The notes under the pieces are model-generated. The model did not search any database and was not told where the DNA came from. It saw nothing but the letters and a program-made list of their open reading frames with translations. Below, in pieces: positions 34,101 through 43,577 of a stretch of DNA of 64,000 bases. A program made the translations under genes and the position numbers. Numbering within the stretch: position 1 is the stretch's first letter; each line of letters starts with the position of its first letter. The stretch covers positions 18,704,821 to 18,768,820 of the forward strand of contig NC_085139.1 in the NCBI RefSeq assembly GCF_024139115.2, in the 5' to 3' direction. This stretch comes from Armigeres subalbatus. Taxonomy: Eukaryota > Arthropoda > Insecta > Diptera > Culicidae.

Positions 34101-35396
34101 CTAGTGTTGGGATCAGCATTGCGTTCAGAAGGCGCGTGGTCCTGGAACGCTCATACACGCTCGTTGTGCTATGTATAGCGAGCGATGTTTTTTAAAATAC
34201 AACAGAGCGCGTGTTCGAGTGTTAAAATTCACATGCAGTTGGGACCTTTCGTTGCAAGAGGTAAAGCAGAAAATAATTATTACTATTTGTGTAAGTAAGA
34301 ACCAAATTTGTTAACAATTTGAGCTGTCCCCGATGGAATGGTTTTCCAGGACTGATGCGTTGTCTCGCGGTATACGTTTCTTTTTATTTTCTCTAAGTTT
34401 TTTTTCTCAAAGAAGAAGAAGTAGCTTCAAACCAAACCCATAATGTTTGCATTGCAGTTAACTTTAACATTTCTGATGGAAAGATCCAAGACCCACGGGT
34501 TGCGAGATGCTATAACTAAAATATAACAATTCTTCCCCATATTCGGAAGATGATCAAAATTCAAGATCTAATAAATGCTAGATTGTCTAATAATAACAAA
34601 GTGGTTAGCCCGGACCACCCGTAAGCGACCAGCATGTAAGGCGCGAAACTAATCCGAATCAAAATAAAAATGAAAATGAAGCAATAGTGAATGCATTTTG
34701 TTCAGTAAAATTTTGGTTGAGTGATAAAAAAAAATCGGCTCAAAACTGTCCCTATCGGCGGTGACAAAAATTTTACTTCTGTAATACTCACAGCATGGCA
34801 ATGCTGGCGATCTCGGCATTCGATCTGGCATGATAATTCACCCCGCAGGCGATCCGCACGTCAAAAGTGGCTTTGATGCCCGGTTCGTCGTAGCATGGGA
34901 AAGCCGAGCGCGCTTCACATGCTTGGAATTGTGTCACCCCGGCGTACTTTAGCGTATCGTTGCTGTCGGTGTAGGACGTCCGGTAGAACCCGGACCGATC
35001 GGTACGATTCAAACTATTGAGGAAGTCTACCTCCAGCACCACTTTGGATCCACCCGTCAGCACATCTGCGGTATTCACAACGAGGAATTCCCTTTCGTTG
35101 TCAAAGTCATGATTTATTACCCTGAGGGGTAGTTGGTTGTTGTTCTTCAAGTGCACATTCACCAAAGTACTCCGAGAACTGTGTAAAACGATTTGTTTGG
35201 TGTCTTCTAGAACGTTGATGTGAATCTTCACCGTTCCGTTGTAGTCCAGTTCGTCGTTGTGGACTTCTGTGTCGATAAACAGATCGTAGTGGGTCGGCAC
35301 CGTCGTGTTGGGTAAACGAAAACTTTCGAAAGCATCACCAACGCATATGCAGAACAGTATCACTATCGCGGATGAACACGTTTTTTTCCACCTCAT
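19117..35396 (-). CDS. Aminopeptidase N paralogue B (M1 family), complete, 900 residues
   Basis: Exons on the minus strand: 34792-35396, 20750-21402, 20597-20678, 19388-20536 and 19117-19330. All junctions are GT..AG and in phase, totalling 2703 bp with stop. The product starts with a signal peptide (SSAIVILFCICVGDAF), then the N-terminal beta domain ([33 protein letters not shown]). Exon 2 has [17 protein letters not shown] and WLNEGFATLYE, the complete zinc and catalytic set. IAYEK with GSVLRMM crosses exons 2-3, and YYRVNYD begins the ERAP1_C-type helical domain. It should cleave N-terminal residues from peptides, as midgut aminopeptidases do. There is no hydrophobic C-terminal tail (it ends LVRKTLQQYA), so it may be secreted or held by partners. 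Intron 1 is 13.4 kb and packed with transposons. Gene C has two extra introns in the equivalent positions. Confidence 0.92.
21500..22930. repeat. Degenerate ~160-bp tandem repeats in two opposite orientations
   Basis: At 21500-22250 diverged units recur about every 160 bp. Anchors are CTGAACGAT-like at 21523 and 21683, GCATCG..GAACATC, and ACAAGCTACTACAGA. At 22480-22930 three units (anchors CATTGCAAAAGCCTTGGTTG and TCTCGTATTCAAGAAAATTG) are the same family read on the opposite strand: the inverted 22740 unit aligns with 21605-21690. The block lies in intron 1 of gene B. No gene is supported in it. Confidence 0.6.
23215..24370 (-). mobile_element. Degenerate LINE fragment (LOA/I-like)
   Basis: On the minus strand, in order: GKPIGPDGIA (RT start), IIPTPKRSNQPVHQP, RLMNRWLRDKLEAVGIFG, GTGTYFVN, GFASNIIVFVQNFLAER, FKLKIGSRG, and the end of the YADDT region fused to VVGDTPGRIRT. 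These resemble the reverse transcriptase of I/LOA-type LINEs, where a PQGS and YADD block normally sits between. Many stops and small deletions make it inactive. Clade assignment is tentative. Confidence 0.65.
24371..24712. other. Intronic DNA, nothing recognised
   Basis: The motif AAATCCCATAAG occurs twice (near 24445 and 24600) and a short GCGAAACAT-like segment is repeated, suggesting an old local duplication. No gene. Confidence 0.35.
24713..24818. mobile_element. Small MITE, CCCRAGYNGCAC family, 106 bp
   Basis: Left end CCCGAGTAGCACA; right end, inverted, CCCAAGCAGCACACATG. The interior carries AGCAACTCATATATGAC and AGCAACTCATTTATGAC as near repeats. The ends match those at 17966-18072 and 27456-29733. 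Confidence 0.65.
24928..26390 (-). mobile_element. Non-LTR retrotransposon, 5'-truncated, RTE-like
   Basis: On the minus strand the RT is readable in pieces: 26353-25955 (VPKKGDLTVCDNWRGIMLL, QQAGFRTERSCVDHI, FIDYEKAFDRL), 25843-25388 (RQGCIISPLLF, ELADDVALL, GLVINVNATKSLDV) and 25357-25046 (YASETLCVSVENTQRL to HRSRGRPRGSWR). The 3' end finishes in a TAAG-type microsatellite tail at 24928-24940. Frame breaks lie near 25860-25955 and 25370. The LINE clade is not certain; tail and C-terminal style suggest RTE-like, but this family differs from the copies at 1867 and 58345. Confidence 0.75.
26391..27455. other. Probable decayed 5' part of the preceding LINE, then unassigned DNA
   Basis: 26589-26780 on the minus strand gives RRLSGAAATG-like residues in a charged segment that could be the linker before the RT. 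26790-26987 is open but unrecognised. Nothing recognised in 27000-27455. Confidence 0.3.
27456..29733. mobile_element. AT-rich element with CCCAAGTAACAC terminal repeats, about 2.3 kb
   Basis: Left end CCCAAGTAACACTG; right end, inverted, CCCAAGCAACACAACTTGTT. The sequence beyond both ends diverges. Subterminal regions are rich in GTTATAA/TTATAAC motifs at both ends. No transposase frame is recognisable. A second inverted-repeat element is nested at 28499-28694. The terminal repeats relate it to the two ~107-bp MITEs nearby. No convincing target duplication. Confidence 0.55.
28499..28694. mobile_element. MITE with two CRE-like palindromes, 196 bp
   Basis: Ends are about 31-bp imperfect inverted repeats: TATAGATAGTAGAATC and TATAGATTGTGGAATA, both followed by TATAGATGAGCGAA. 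The outermost bases are TA on both sides, so a TA duplication is possible. Perfect TGACGTCA sites lie at 28571-28578 and 28606-28613. It is non-coding. Confidence 0.7.
30031..30200 (+). mobile_element. Short RTE remnant (3' end)
   Basis: Translates to VKMVLDNDPTERRRRGAQRA, as in the RTE copies at about 4900 and 58450, then has a small deletion and ends in a TATTG pentanucleotide tail at 30180-30205. About 150 bp remains, so it is strongly 5'-truncated. Confidence 0.75.
30205..30940 (+). repeat. Three partial copies of the TTAA-family dispersed repeat
   Basis: AATTTTCAATAGGAAA (or AATTTTCAATGGGAAA) recurs at about 30220, 30365 and 30678, each followed by GCAATC..TTGCAAAAAA or related sequence and TTTTGGCCATAAC. 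The last copy runs through the CA-rich tract, AATTCGTCGAGC-like sequence, TCCGAGCCTCC and on to TATACGAGAAAGGCAAAAATG at 30915-30937, the family's right end. Confidence 0.65.
30941..31383. other. Intronic DNA, nothing recognised
   Basis: Short open frames occur on the plus strand (30866-31313), but no domain, repeat end or splice context supports them. Confidence 0.3.
31384..31520. repeat. GGCCAAATGACC-type short repeat, inverted orientation
   Basis: TTCGGCCGAAAG and CATTCGGC motifs repeat every 15-20 bp, on the opposite strand to 18073-18670. Confidence 0.6.
31521..31950. other. Intronic DNA, nothing recognised
   Basis: An 85-codon frame (31545-31802) with a hydrophobic start exists, but I see no family and no gene context. 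Confidence 0.3.
31951..32420. repeat. Composite repeat: GGCCAAA units around a GAAGTGAG core
   Basis: A GCCATTTGGTCAAATAGG-type unit stands at 31960-31990, the GAGAAGTGAGA / CTCACTTCTC core fills 31990-32340, and GCCAAATGACC / GGCCAAACGAC units follow at 32350-32415. The same order recurs at 51281-52250. Confidence 0.65.
32421..32895. other. Intronic DNA, nothing recognised
   Basis: AT-rich sequence with poly-T and poly-A runs. No supported gene or terminal repeat. Confidence 0.3.
32896..33737. mobile_element. Element with TTAATCCACCTAAC inverted ends, 842 bp
   Basis: The left end TTAATCCACCTAAC is repeated exactly, inverted, at 33724-33737. TTAA on both outer edges suggests a TTAA target duplication. 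The interior holds a GGCCAAA patch (33060-33140), an inverted AATTTTCAA/GGAAACAATG module, and a 240-bp block (33318-33556) also found at 35785-35993 plus 43910-43955. Confidence 0.6.
33738..34785. other. Intronic DNA next to exon 1 of gene B
   Basis: AT-rich with TTCGATTATCCG inverted pairs at 33815-33890. No gene recognised. It ends at the gene B exon 1 donor (GTGAGT on the minus strand, 34786-34791). Confidence 0.35.
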
Positions 35397-35477
35397 GGTG
35401 ATCCCGAACGAACAGATTCACGCTTATTCGACCCGCTCTATAAGCTCGACTAATTCTTGCATTTGCGTTCGGTGGCA

Positions 35478-35532
35478 ATTTATAGCTTTCTGATCTAAAT
35501 ACATCCGACGTAAAGACTTTCTATCTTATCTG
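35478..35532 (-). promoter_or_regulatory. Core promoter of gene B: TATA box and GATA site
   Basis: On the gene strand TATAAAT lies at 35484-35478, about 82 bp before the ATG, and CAGATAAGAT at 35532-35523, about 40 bp further up. GATAAG sites are bound by GATA factors active in insect gut. Gene C has the same pair with similar spacing, supporting function. Binding is inference. Confidence 0.55.
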
Positions 35533-35989
35533 AATGAAATCCACTCTTAACGTAATAGGGTAATCTGGGGTCAGGGGATAACTGTTATAAAAAATCACTT
35601 AATTATGTCTACTGATAGGCTATCAAGAGATCAGCTGGGATTGCCATTTCGTAACATTGGGGTTTGTTATGCCGTTTATTTTATAACACACCACACTTTT
35701 CAACAGATATCGAGTGGTAAATATTTCATTACGATGATTATTAGAGGAAAGCATTTATTCTGATTGGAAACTAGAAACTTTTCCTGAGGCTGAGATTTCT
35801 TCTTTGGCATGCAAGACGCAGGGTCATACAATTAACTGGAATATTGAGCGAAAAATCAGATGAAAATGATAAAACGAAATAAAAAAAAATAGGAGAAGAA
35901 CCAATGAAAAGAATAATTTATGTCCATACTATGGGATCCGGCAACCCGACATGGTAATTAATTACAATATCCGAAACTCGATGTGCATA
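35533..35989. repeat. Upstream region of gene B with a duplicated 240-bp block
   Basis: 35533-35780 has no recognised feature. From 35785 the sequence repeats 33318-33520 (GCATGCAAGACGCAG, GAATAATTTATGTC, CCGAAACTCGATGTGCATATG), is interrupted by the LTR element, and resumes at 43910. Confidence 0.6.
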
Positions 35990-35993
35990 TGCA

Positions 35994-36325
35994 AGAAATG
36001 CTCTGAAGGATCAGAGTTCAATAAAAAAATAATTTTATTCCACTAATTATAAGTTACAATAAGTATCATTCACTTCTCACTCGAAAACTGATTGAATTTT
36101 CCTACCGCTAAACCTTTTATTAACTAAATCTATCAACTCAGCAAAACGGTCCCGGTCAAAGTCTGCATCGATGTCGTCCGATCCGTTGTCGTTCGCTTGG
36201 CTTTGCGCACGTTGCCACCTCAGCTGGATAATTCCCTGGGTCATCACTTTTACGTTGCATCGATCGATGGGCCGGTCGATGGCTCGTTCTAATGGGATGG
36301 CACGTGGGCAACTCTGATCCTAACG
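35994..36325 (-). repeat. 3' LTR, 332 bp
   Basis: Identical to 43578-43909 except for two transitions (near 36187 and 36293). It directly follows the polypurine tract on the minus strand. Confidence 0.93.
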
Positions 36326-36340
36326 CCTCCCCCCTCAAGT
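36326..36340 (-). promoter_or_regulatory. Polypurine tract of the LTR element
   Basis: On the minus strand GAGGGGGGAGG abuts the 3' LTR. It serves as the plus-strand DNA primer during reverse transcription in this class. Confidence 0.75.
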
Positions 36341-38356
36341 ATCAAGCGTCCTCGTTTGATGTTTCAGGAGCTCGAACCTTGGTTCTGGGATGAGTTTCAG
36401 ACGCTTCTGTCCGGGGTCCTTTCTTGTTGTTTGACTGTTCGAACCATCGGTTGCTTCTACTTCTTCTAGCTTCTTTGTTCTAAGCATCAGTGCCTCGACG
36501 TGGTTCTTTTTGGCATCCTTCTTGTGAGTTTTCTTGTAAAGAAAAGCAATGACGAAACAGAAAACCCAGATTAATCCACCTAGCGGCGATGATGCCTTTC
36601 TCGTGCATCGTAAAATGTACTGAAAAAATCACATAGGAAAGGTCAAAAAAGCACTTTAGGGAGAAAGATCGCATATTTTCTATCATTTTGCATTAATTAC
36701 TATGCATTCCCACCATTCTTGAATTTTTTTTTGTTTTTTCGATTTTGATTTTTTTTCCAAGGGGGGACCCTTGGGAAAAAACAATGATTTTTCAATAATT
36801 CCGAAATGCAATGTCCGATCAGGCCAATTTTCAATAGCAAACAATGGGACCGCATTCCCCGTCGAATGCGACTTGTTGCGAGTAAATCGGGTAATGCTAA
36901 GTTCCAAAAAGTGTGTCTACAAAATTTGTACACATACACACATACACACACACACACACATACATACATACACACAAACAGACATCACCTCAATTCGTCG
37001 AGCTGAGTCGATTGGTATATAACACTACGGGTCTCCGAGCCTTCTATCAAAAGTTTGGTTTTGGAGTGAAATTATAGCCTTTACGTATACTTAGTATACG
37101 AGAAAGGCAAAAATGTTAAAATCAGGAGGGCTAGCCCTCCAAAAGTTACCCTTTTATGTGTGCTGTTAAAGGAAAGCTGGATCATGCTCAATTCTTCCAG
37201 GTTTTGAATCCGCAGCATGAAGTTTTGCTCCTCGTTGTACGTGTAGTTTGACTTCTGAAGAGGTTTACTGTAAATTGGGATCAAGTAGTTGTCTTGTCTT
37301 AAGACATCTATTTTACCAGAGAATGTGAAGTTACGTGCTCTGATTGTGCAATTGCCGATTTCTATTATTGTTGGTTCGGTAATGATTCTTGAATCCCCGC
37401 ATGAGTCGTTTACCTCGATGTTTTCTGTAGTGTCAATTAGGATTACGCCGTCTGTGATCTCTTTGGCTTGGAATCCTTGTATTGTACTTACGAGTGTGCA
37501 TTTTGGTGTTTGATGCGTTAAGATATTATGGATGCATTCGTCCTCGATCAGCTTGGTACCTTCACAAATGTCGCATTTTGTCGTTTGGGCGTAGATCAGA
37601 TTGCCGTGCTTTGCCACCAGGTTTATGTCGGTTTTTATCCTCGAATTGTTGACCTTGTGGTTGACGTGTGGAGCTCCAGGAGGTCGAAGTCCTTGTCGTC
37701 TAGTACTGGGGTCTTCACAAGTACCATCGCTTGTCCGCCGTTGATGCCGGTAGTTGCTGAGCAATACTGAAATATTTCGTCAAGATAGTTAAGGTGGATG
37801 TTTTGCTTCCTAAGTTTCCCTGCGATTGCCTGCTTGTCATCTAACGAGAGGATGTCTTATTTATGAGACCTAATCTGGAGAACTCGACTTGTTCTTCTAT
37901 AGATTCTAATATATGAATTATTCTATCTGTATTCCAAATGAGATTAATGAACTCCAAGTCTGATCTAAGGTTTTGTACTGTGTTGAATTCTCTAGAGATT
38001 GTAGAACTAATTTTCCTCAAGGAATCTGTTATGTTATTCATTTTGTTTTTATAAAGTTCGTTAATTTGGATTTGCTTGATTTGGTTTTGAACTAACTTAT
38101 TCTCCTGGTTCTTCAATATCCCTAATCCTTCGTGTATGATCTCAAGATCCTCGTTATCGGGATTACCCGCAATGAATTTAATTGCTGTTCCGAGGACGTT
38201 TATCAGTGCTCTTTTTGTTCTACTTGGGCTTAAACTAAAAAGTTTTTCCTTAGCTATTGTTAACTTTTCCTGTAGGGTTTGTTCTAAGTGTTCAACGGTT
38301 TTAAATGAGTGTATGATTTTTTCTATGTATTTGATGTTATCTTCTAGTGATTCCAA
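36341..38356 (-). pseudogene. env of the errantivirus-like element, broken
   Basis: 38356-37841 encodes the start of the visible envelope region. It has an Arg-x-Lys-Arg furin-like site followed by a hydrophobic stretch, then long helical segments, as in insect retroviral and baculovirus-F-type envelope proteins. The frame breaks near 37800-37840 and continues at 37764-37120 with Cys-rich sequence (CDICEGTKL). A TTAA-flanked element at 36575-37115 then interrupts the predicted membrane anchor. The rest of the anchor and a basic cytoplasmic tail lie at 36570-36345. Not functional as read. Confidence 0.75.
36575..37115. mobile_element. TTAA-flanked MITE, 541 bp, inserted in env
   Basis: TTAA flanks both sides (36571-36574 and 37116-37119). 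Counting only one TTAA leaves the surrounding env frame uninterrupted, which confirms the target duplication. Near the left end is TGCCTTTCTCGT and at the right end its inverse ACGAGAAAGGCA. Inside are AATTTTCAATAGCAAACAAT, a CA microsatellite (36930-36985) and GGTATATAACACTACGGG. Partial copies: 1-350, 30205-30940 and 57293-57415. TTAA targeting suggests a piggyBac-type transposase in trans, though the terminal bases are not typical. Confidence 0.8.
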
Positions 38357-38659
38357 ACTAATCTTATGTAGTGTCCTATCATATCCTATCCTTATCCGGA
38401 CCTTTTTTTTTTTTGGCCATCATGCCATTGTTATTCGATATTTCCTTATATGTAGTCGCATTTATCAAGTGGATGAAGATCAATCTTTAGAAGGAACATA
38501 TTTCATTTGTTTAATGTTTTGTTCTGTTGAGGGCTTAAAGGTGTTATATGTTTTTATTTTTAATCCGATTTTTATGTATTTTTATGTCATTACTATCTAT
38601 GTATGTGAGTTCGTTATTAGTTTTAACTTTTGAAATTTTATACGGGTCTCTATCTTTAT

Positions 38660-41600
38660 TTAGTCTTTGACTTTTTTAATATAAAGTTTTTCATTCTGAT
38701 TTAGATGTTTAGGGCTTTCATTATTTGAAAATTTTTTCTCGTGATTTAGTTTTCTTTTATTAAGCTCAACTTTAACGGCCGATTGAATTTTACGAAAGTT
38801 TTCAGCTATTTCCTCCTGATTGGTTGAATTTGATGAGTTGAAAACTACTTCCCGTGGTTTTTGATTGATTGCTGAATGAAAAGTATTATTGTAAACGTCA
38901 ACCAAAACGTTAATTATTCCGTTAAGGCTCAAATCCTTGAATTTTGCATGGAGAGTACGATAGAGTTCGATTAATGTGGAGTGGAATCTTTCTACGATTC
39001 CGTTAGAACAAGAATTACTCGCGTTATGGATTTCGATGTTTAAATCGTTGAGAAAACCGACGAAATCAATGGATTTAAATGAAGGTTCTTGGTCGCTTAC
39101 TATAGTCTTTGGTCTACCGAATTGTCTTATGTGCTCGGTGATTGCGTGTTTCATATCGACAATTGTTCTTGTTTGAAGCGGAATAACGTTTGCAAACTTT
39201 GAAAACGAATCGACTACAGTGAGCCATTTCTGACCCTTCATGAAAAATACATCAATGTGGATTCTATCAAAGACAGTTTCGCCAAAAGTACTTTTTTGGA
39301 TTAATTTTGGAGGTTTGCGATCGTATTTGCTTCGTTTGCAAGTATCGCAAGAATTTATGAAAATTTTGAGCTTTCTTTCTAGCTCGGGAAAAAAGTATCT
39401 TTGTAAAATCTGTCTTTTGTTTTCTTTTAACCCTCGATGTCCATATCCATGGGTACTTTCGATCAGCTCGTCCTGATCGGTGCCCAGTCTGATGTCCTCC
39501 AAGAGTTTCTCTGAAATAAAAACTTTGAAAATTTTATTAGCCGAAAAATGTATTCTATATGTTTCTTGTATAAGCTGCAGTAGGGATACGGGAGCTTTGA
39601 TGCAATTAATACCTTTAGGATTCAGGCATCTTTTGAAAACGTTCACCACATCCGCTTCGGTGTATTCTGGTTGGGCAATTATGTATCTGTTATATTTGGG
39701 AAAAACAGCTTCGTGGAAATCTGTTTTGATTCGAGCAATTTTAAAAATTAATTGTGTCTTGAAAAAATTAATTGGTCTTTCCGTGCAGTTTATAAAATAA
39801 TCGTCGCTAGTATCCGCAGAATGAATAGTCTCTAAATCTTCATCGTTTTCATCGTTTTCAGCTGTATTTGCATTTATTTCATCTTTCACCTTTATCCTGG
39901 ATAAAGCGTCCGCAACGACGTTCTGTTTACCTGGTTTGTAGATGAGTTCGTAATTGAATCCACTCAACTGCAACTTCCATCTAACGATTTTATCATTAGA
40001 GTTAGTCATTGAGTAAATCAAAGGTTTATGGTCTGTTACCAGTTTAAATCTGCGACCATGTAAATAAGTTTTGAAGTGCTTCACTGCCCAAACTACAGCC
40101 AAAAGTTCTTTCTCCGTGGTGCTATATCTTTCTTCGGTAACGTTTAGCGTTCTTGATGCAAATGCTACTGGTCGATCTTTCCCAGGTGTACCTACCTTGA
40201 GATAGGACCGCTCCAATGACATAATCGCTCGCATCAGTCGTTAGAACGGACTCCTTCTCATAGTACGGGTAGGCGAGTATGGGATCTCTTACAAGTATCT
40301 CTTTGCATTTTATGAAACATTCCTCCGTTTCAGGAGTGATTTCGAATTCGGCGTCTTTTCGAAGTAACTTTGTCAAAGGTTTCACTAGTTTAGCGAAATC
40401 TTTGATAAATCTTCTGTAGTAACCTAACGTTCCAAGAAACTGTCTAATTTCTTTAACGTTTTTAGGTACTGGCCATGACCTAATAACTTTAATTTTGTCT
40501 TCATTGGGTAGCACTCCATCTTTGGTGACGGTGTGACCTAAAAATTGTACTTCGTTTCTAAAGAATTCACACTTATCGAGCTGAATCTTTAGTCCTGCTT
40601 CTTTAAGCCGTTTCATAATCGTTTCGAGATGTAGTTGATGTTCTTTGAGGGAAGCAGAAAAAATAATAATGTCGTCCATGTAGACGAAGCAGCAAACTCC
40701 AATTAAATCTCTTAGCATACAATCCATTACGCGCTGGAATGTTGCCGGAGCATTTTTGAGTCCAAAAGGCATTCTTGTGAATTCGTATTTGCCTGAATTC
40801 ACAGAAAATGCGGTTTTTTCCGTGTCCTCTTTATCAAGTTGTATCTGATGGAAACCAGATACTAAATCAATTGTAGAAAAATAACAGGCTCGACCCAGTT
40901 TATCTAATATGTCGGTTATATCAGATTGTCTTTTCGTTTAGTTTTCGGTAATCGATAACCAAACGAAATTTCTTTTTCCCAGAAGCGTCCGCCTTTTTGG
41001 GTACGACCCATACAAGGGCAGTGTATGGGGAGATGGATTCCTGCATTATTCCATCGTTCAACATTTTCTTCACTTGTTTTTGAATTTCTTGTTCGAAAAT
41101 TTGTGGGTATCTATAGGACTTTACATGAATCGGCAAATTGTCAGTTGTTCGTATTTTATGTTTTATTTTATGCGTAAACGTGAGTTTTTCGCTTTCGTCG
41201 TAGAGAATTTCCAAGTTTCTGCGGATCACTTCATTAAGAGCATCTTTCTCTTCATCGTTCATATGCTCGTTCCTGAGGTGATAATCGACATTCTTTGCCG
41301 GCAACTCACAATTTGGTTTTTCGGCAATTTCGCATTTATCTGGCCTAATGTTAATTTGATTCATGTTTATCTCTAGAGGTTTTCTGGAATGGTTTTGAAT
41401 TGCTACCGTCGCCTTTCCATTTAAACTTCTGTAGATTCCCGGTAAAATTGAAAATTTATCGAAATCCCTCTCGTCGGTGATTGTGAAATCTCCGTCTTTC
41501 AAGGTTTTAATTGTTAGATATTGGAACTCTTGTTCAGAAACGTTAATTTTAAGATCGTTCATAAACTTCTGTTTCAATTTATATTCCTTCCGTCCTATCT

Positions 41601-41922
41601 TTAATGTGTTCTTAGCAATGTTTAAGTTGGCGTTAAGGTCTCGCAATGACTCATAGCCAATGAGCCCGTCGAAAAACTCGTGAAATTTTAGAACATAGAA
41701 CTTTAGTTTCTTATTTATCTGAAATGGATCAAATGAAACCGCATGTGTGATTTCGTGTGACCCTTGAATGTTCGAGACCTTTACTCCTTTTACAACGTCA
41801 CAGTATTCTAGATTAACTCGATCGGCTGAAATGTAATTCTTATTCGCGCCGGTGTCGATTAAGAATTTCAATTCGCCCTTGCTAGTTATAAATGATATGT
41901 AAGGAAGAAAGTTATTATTCAT
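38660..41922 (-). pseudogene. pol of the LTR element (protease-RT-RNaseH-integrase), two frameshifts
   Basis: The ATG at 41922 overlaps the gag stop in ATGA. Segment 41922-40921 has the protease DTG (FLIDTGANKNYIS) and the RT start (KKFRLVIDYRKLNE). After a frame break near 40925, 40802-40190 carries MPFGLKNAPATFQ and the catalytic YMDD. A second break near 40190 leads to 40234-38660 with RNase H (TDHKPLIY, NVVADALSR), the integrase zinc region (HRGLKENKRQIL..CDTCKRSK) and the D-D-E core (HIDVFFMKG; IVSDQEPSF; IVERFHSTL). The domain order RT-RNaseH-IN is Ty3/Gypsy. It would copy and integrate the element if intact. Confidence 0.9.
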
Positions 41923-43013
41923 TCGTTTGGATCTAGGTTTCGAGCCCCGAGAAAATTTAACTCCTCTCCGAGAAAGAATTCGTCATCATCAGAATCCAAC
42001 GCCGAGTCATCGACCGGTTGGGTATCAGATTCTTGTTCATCCAGCTCGTGTTCCTTTGCATCGTTACGTTTTCCGTTTATGTGTGCATTCAATTGCATTT
42101 TAGACCTGGCTGTTCTCATAGAGACGTCACCGTCGGTCGGTTGTTTGGCTGAATGGTTTTTGAAATAGCCGGAGCCGGACTGATTCTGGCTCTGATTACT
42201 GTTGGTGTTATTGTGATTGGGTTTAGAACTATGGGATTGAGCATTATAGTTAGAGGTTCGCTTTGAAAAATGTTGTGGTTGCACACTTGGTTTCTGCTCT
42301 AATTTTTGCCTATAGGCCGCATTAGAATATTGCATAGTTATGTGGTAAGCTTCTTCTAATGATTCGGGCCTATAGCTTCGGACGTGCATAGACAATTTTT
42401 CCCCTAGACCATCGATAAATCGTGTTAAGGTCATAAGACCGATCAATTTATTTATGGCTTTAGTACTGGATTTATAATCGTCCATTACTGCGGCGGTTGA
42501 TTTTATCGCCGTATCGATGCCCTTAGTTATATTATAGTACTCCGTGATGGTTTTGTTCCCCTGGCTTATATAAAAAAGAGATTGGAAGTGCGAGGCTAGG
42601 TCCCTTCTGTCCCCGTACGCGTTAAGTAACACTTCTTTAATTTCATCCCAGGTGCTCGGGTTTCCGGCTGCAATTAGAATTTCTTTTGCATTGCCAGTAA
42701 TTTTACTTTTGACCGCACGTATAATTTGGTTGTATGTGGGTGTATGTTTGTGCTTATCGAAAAGACTCAACGTATCTTCGACGTCCTCGATCCAAGCTTG
42801 TGTCTCTTTTTTGTTGCCACTGAAAGGGCTTAAAATTTTTATTGGATCGGGGGTATTGTAAGCTAAAAATGGATCTTCCGCCCTATTTTGCAATCTAGCT
42901 AAGATGTCAAATAGCGATTCCTGGTTTTCTGTTAATTTTTGCACATGAGCAATAAGCTCTTCCTTCGTTAATTCGTTGGCCATTTCTACGTTTCTATTCG
43001 CGTTGAATAGCAC
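41919..43013 (-). CDS. gag of the LTR element
   Basis: 364 residues, intact. A helical capsid-like region (FSGNKKETQAWIEDVEDTL; YYNITKGIDTAIKSTAAV; LMTLTRFIDGLGEKLSMHVR) is followed by a low-complexity Ser/Asn/Gln tail and an acidic end. No CCHC zinc knuckle is present, as in gag of 17.6/297-type elements. The true start may be the second Met (residue 11). The stop overlaps the pol ATG, so pol could be translated by re-initiation. Confidence 0.88.
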   Translation of the reverse strand: MLFNANRNVEMANELTKEELIAHVQKLTENQESLFDILARLQNRAEDPFLAYNTPDPIKILSPFSGNKKETQAWIEDVEDTLSLFDKHKHTPTYNQIIRAVKSKITGNAKEILIAAGNPSTWDEIKEVLLNAYGDRRDLASHFQSLFYISQGNKTITEYYNITKGIDTAIKSTAAVMDDYKSSTKAINKLIGLMTLTRFIDGLGEKLSMHVRSYRPESLEEAYHITMQYSNAAYRQKLEQKPSVQPQHFSKRTSNYNAQSHSSKPNHNNTNSNQSQNQSGSGYFKNHSAKQPTDGDVSMRTARSKMQLNAHINGKRNDAKEHELDEQESDTQPVDDSALDSDDDEFFLGEELNFLGARNLDPNE

Positions 43014-43565
43014 GGATCGTTTTGTTTCCGCGTTTGCGCTAATTTTGGTTGTGAGTACTGAATATTATTTGAGCTCGATATTCACTCGCAGTTCAAATAG
43101 AATTCGAATACAGTTTATGATCAATTGGATCAATAATTACAGAACACTAATACAGAAATTATTTGGGTTCAATATCCGCTCTCCCTCAAACGAAATTCCG
43201 TTAATGCACTTTTCTAATGATCGTTGGGATAAAATTATTTGGGTTCGTTATTCGCACTCCCCACAAATTGAATTTTCACTAATACACGTTTCGATACACT
43301 TATCGCTTTGTAATGGTAATAAAGTTGGTACTTACAAGATGATTTTCATCAGGGAGTCCGAGTGAAGTTGAGATACGGGTTCCAAATGGCGGGAACAATC
43401 CTCCGGTAGCCTCAAATCCTGGATATCCGCTCCACGACAGCTGAATGCTGGACTACTGGTGCCCTCGATTGCGCGTAGAATTGCTCCTCTTTTAAAACTC
43501 GTTGATTATGATAGCCGATATTCGCTCTGCACTAACACTTCACACTAAGTTTTACCATTTGACTA

Positions 43566-43577
43566 CACGACTGCGCC
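43566..43577 (-). promoter_or_regulatory. Primer-binding site of the LTR element
   Basis: On the minus strand TGGCGCAGTCGT directly follows the 5' LTR. It resembles the tRNA-Ser-complementary site of 17.6/297 elements. Confidence 0.7.
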
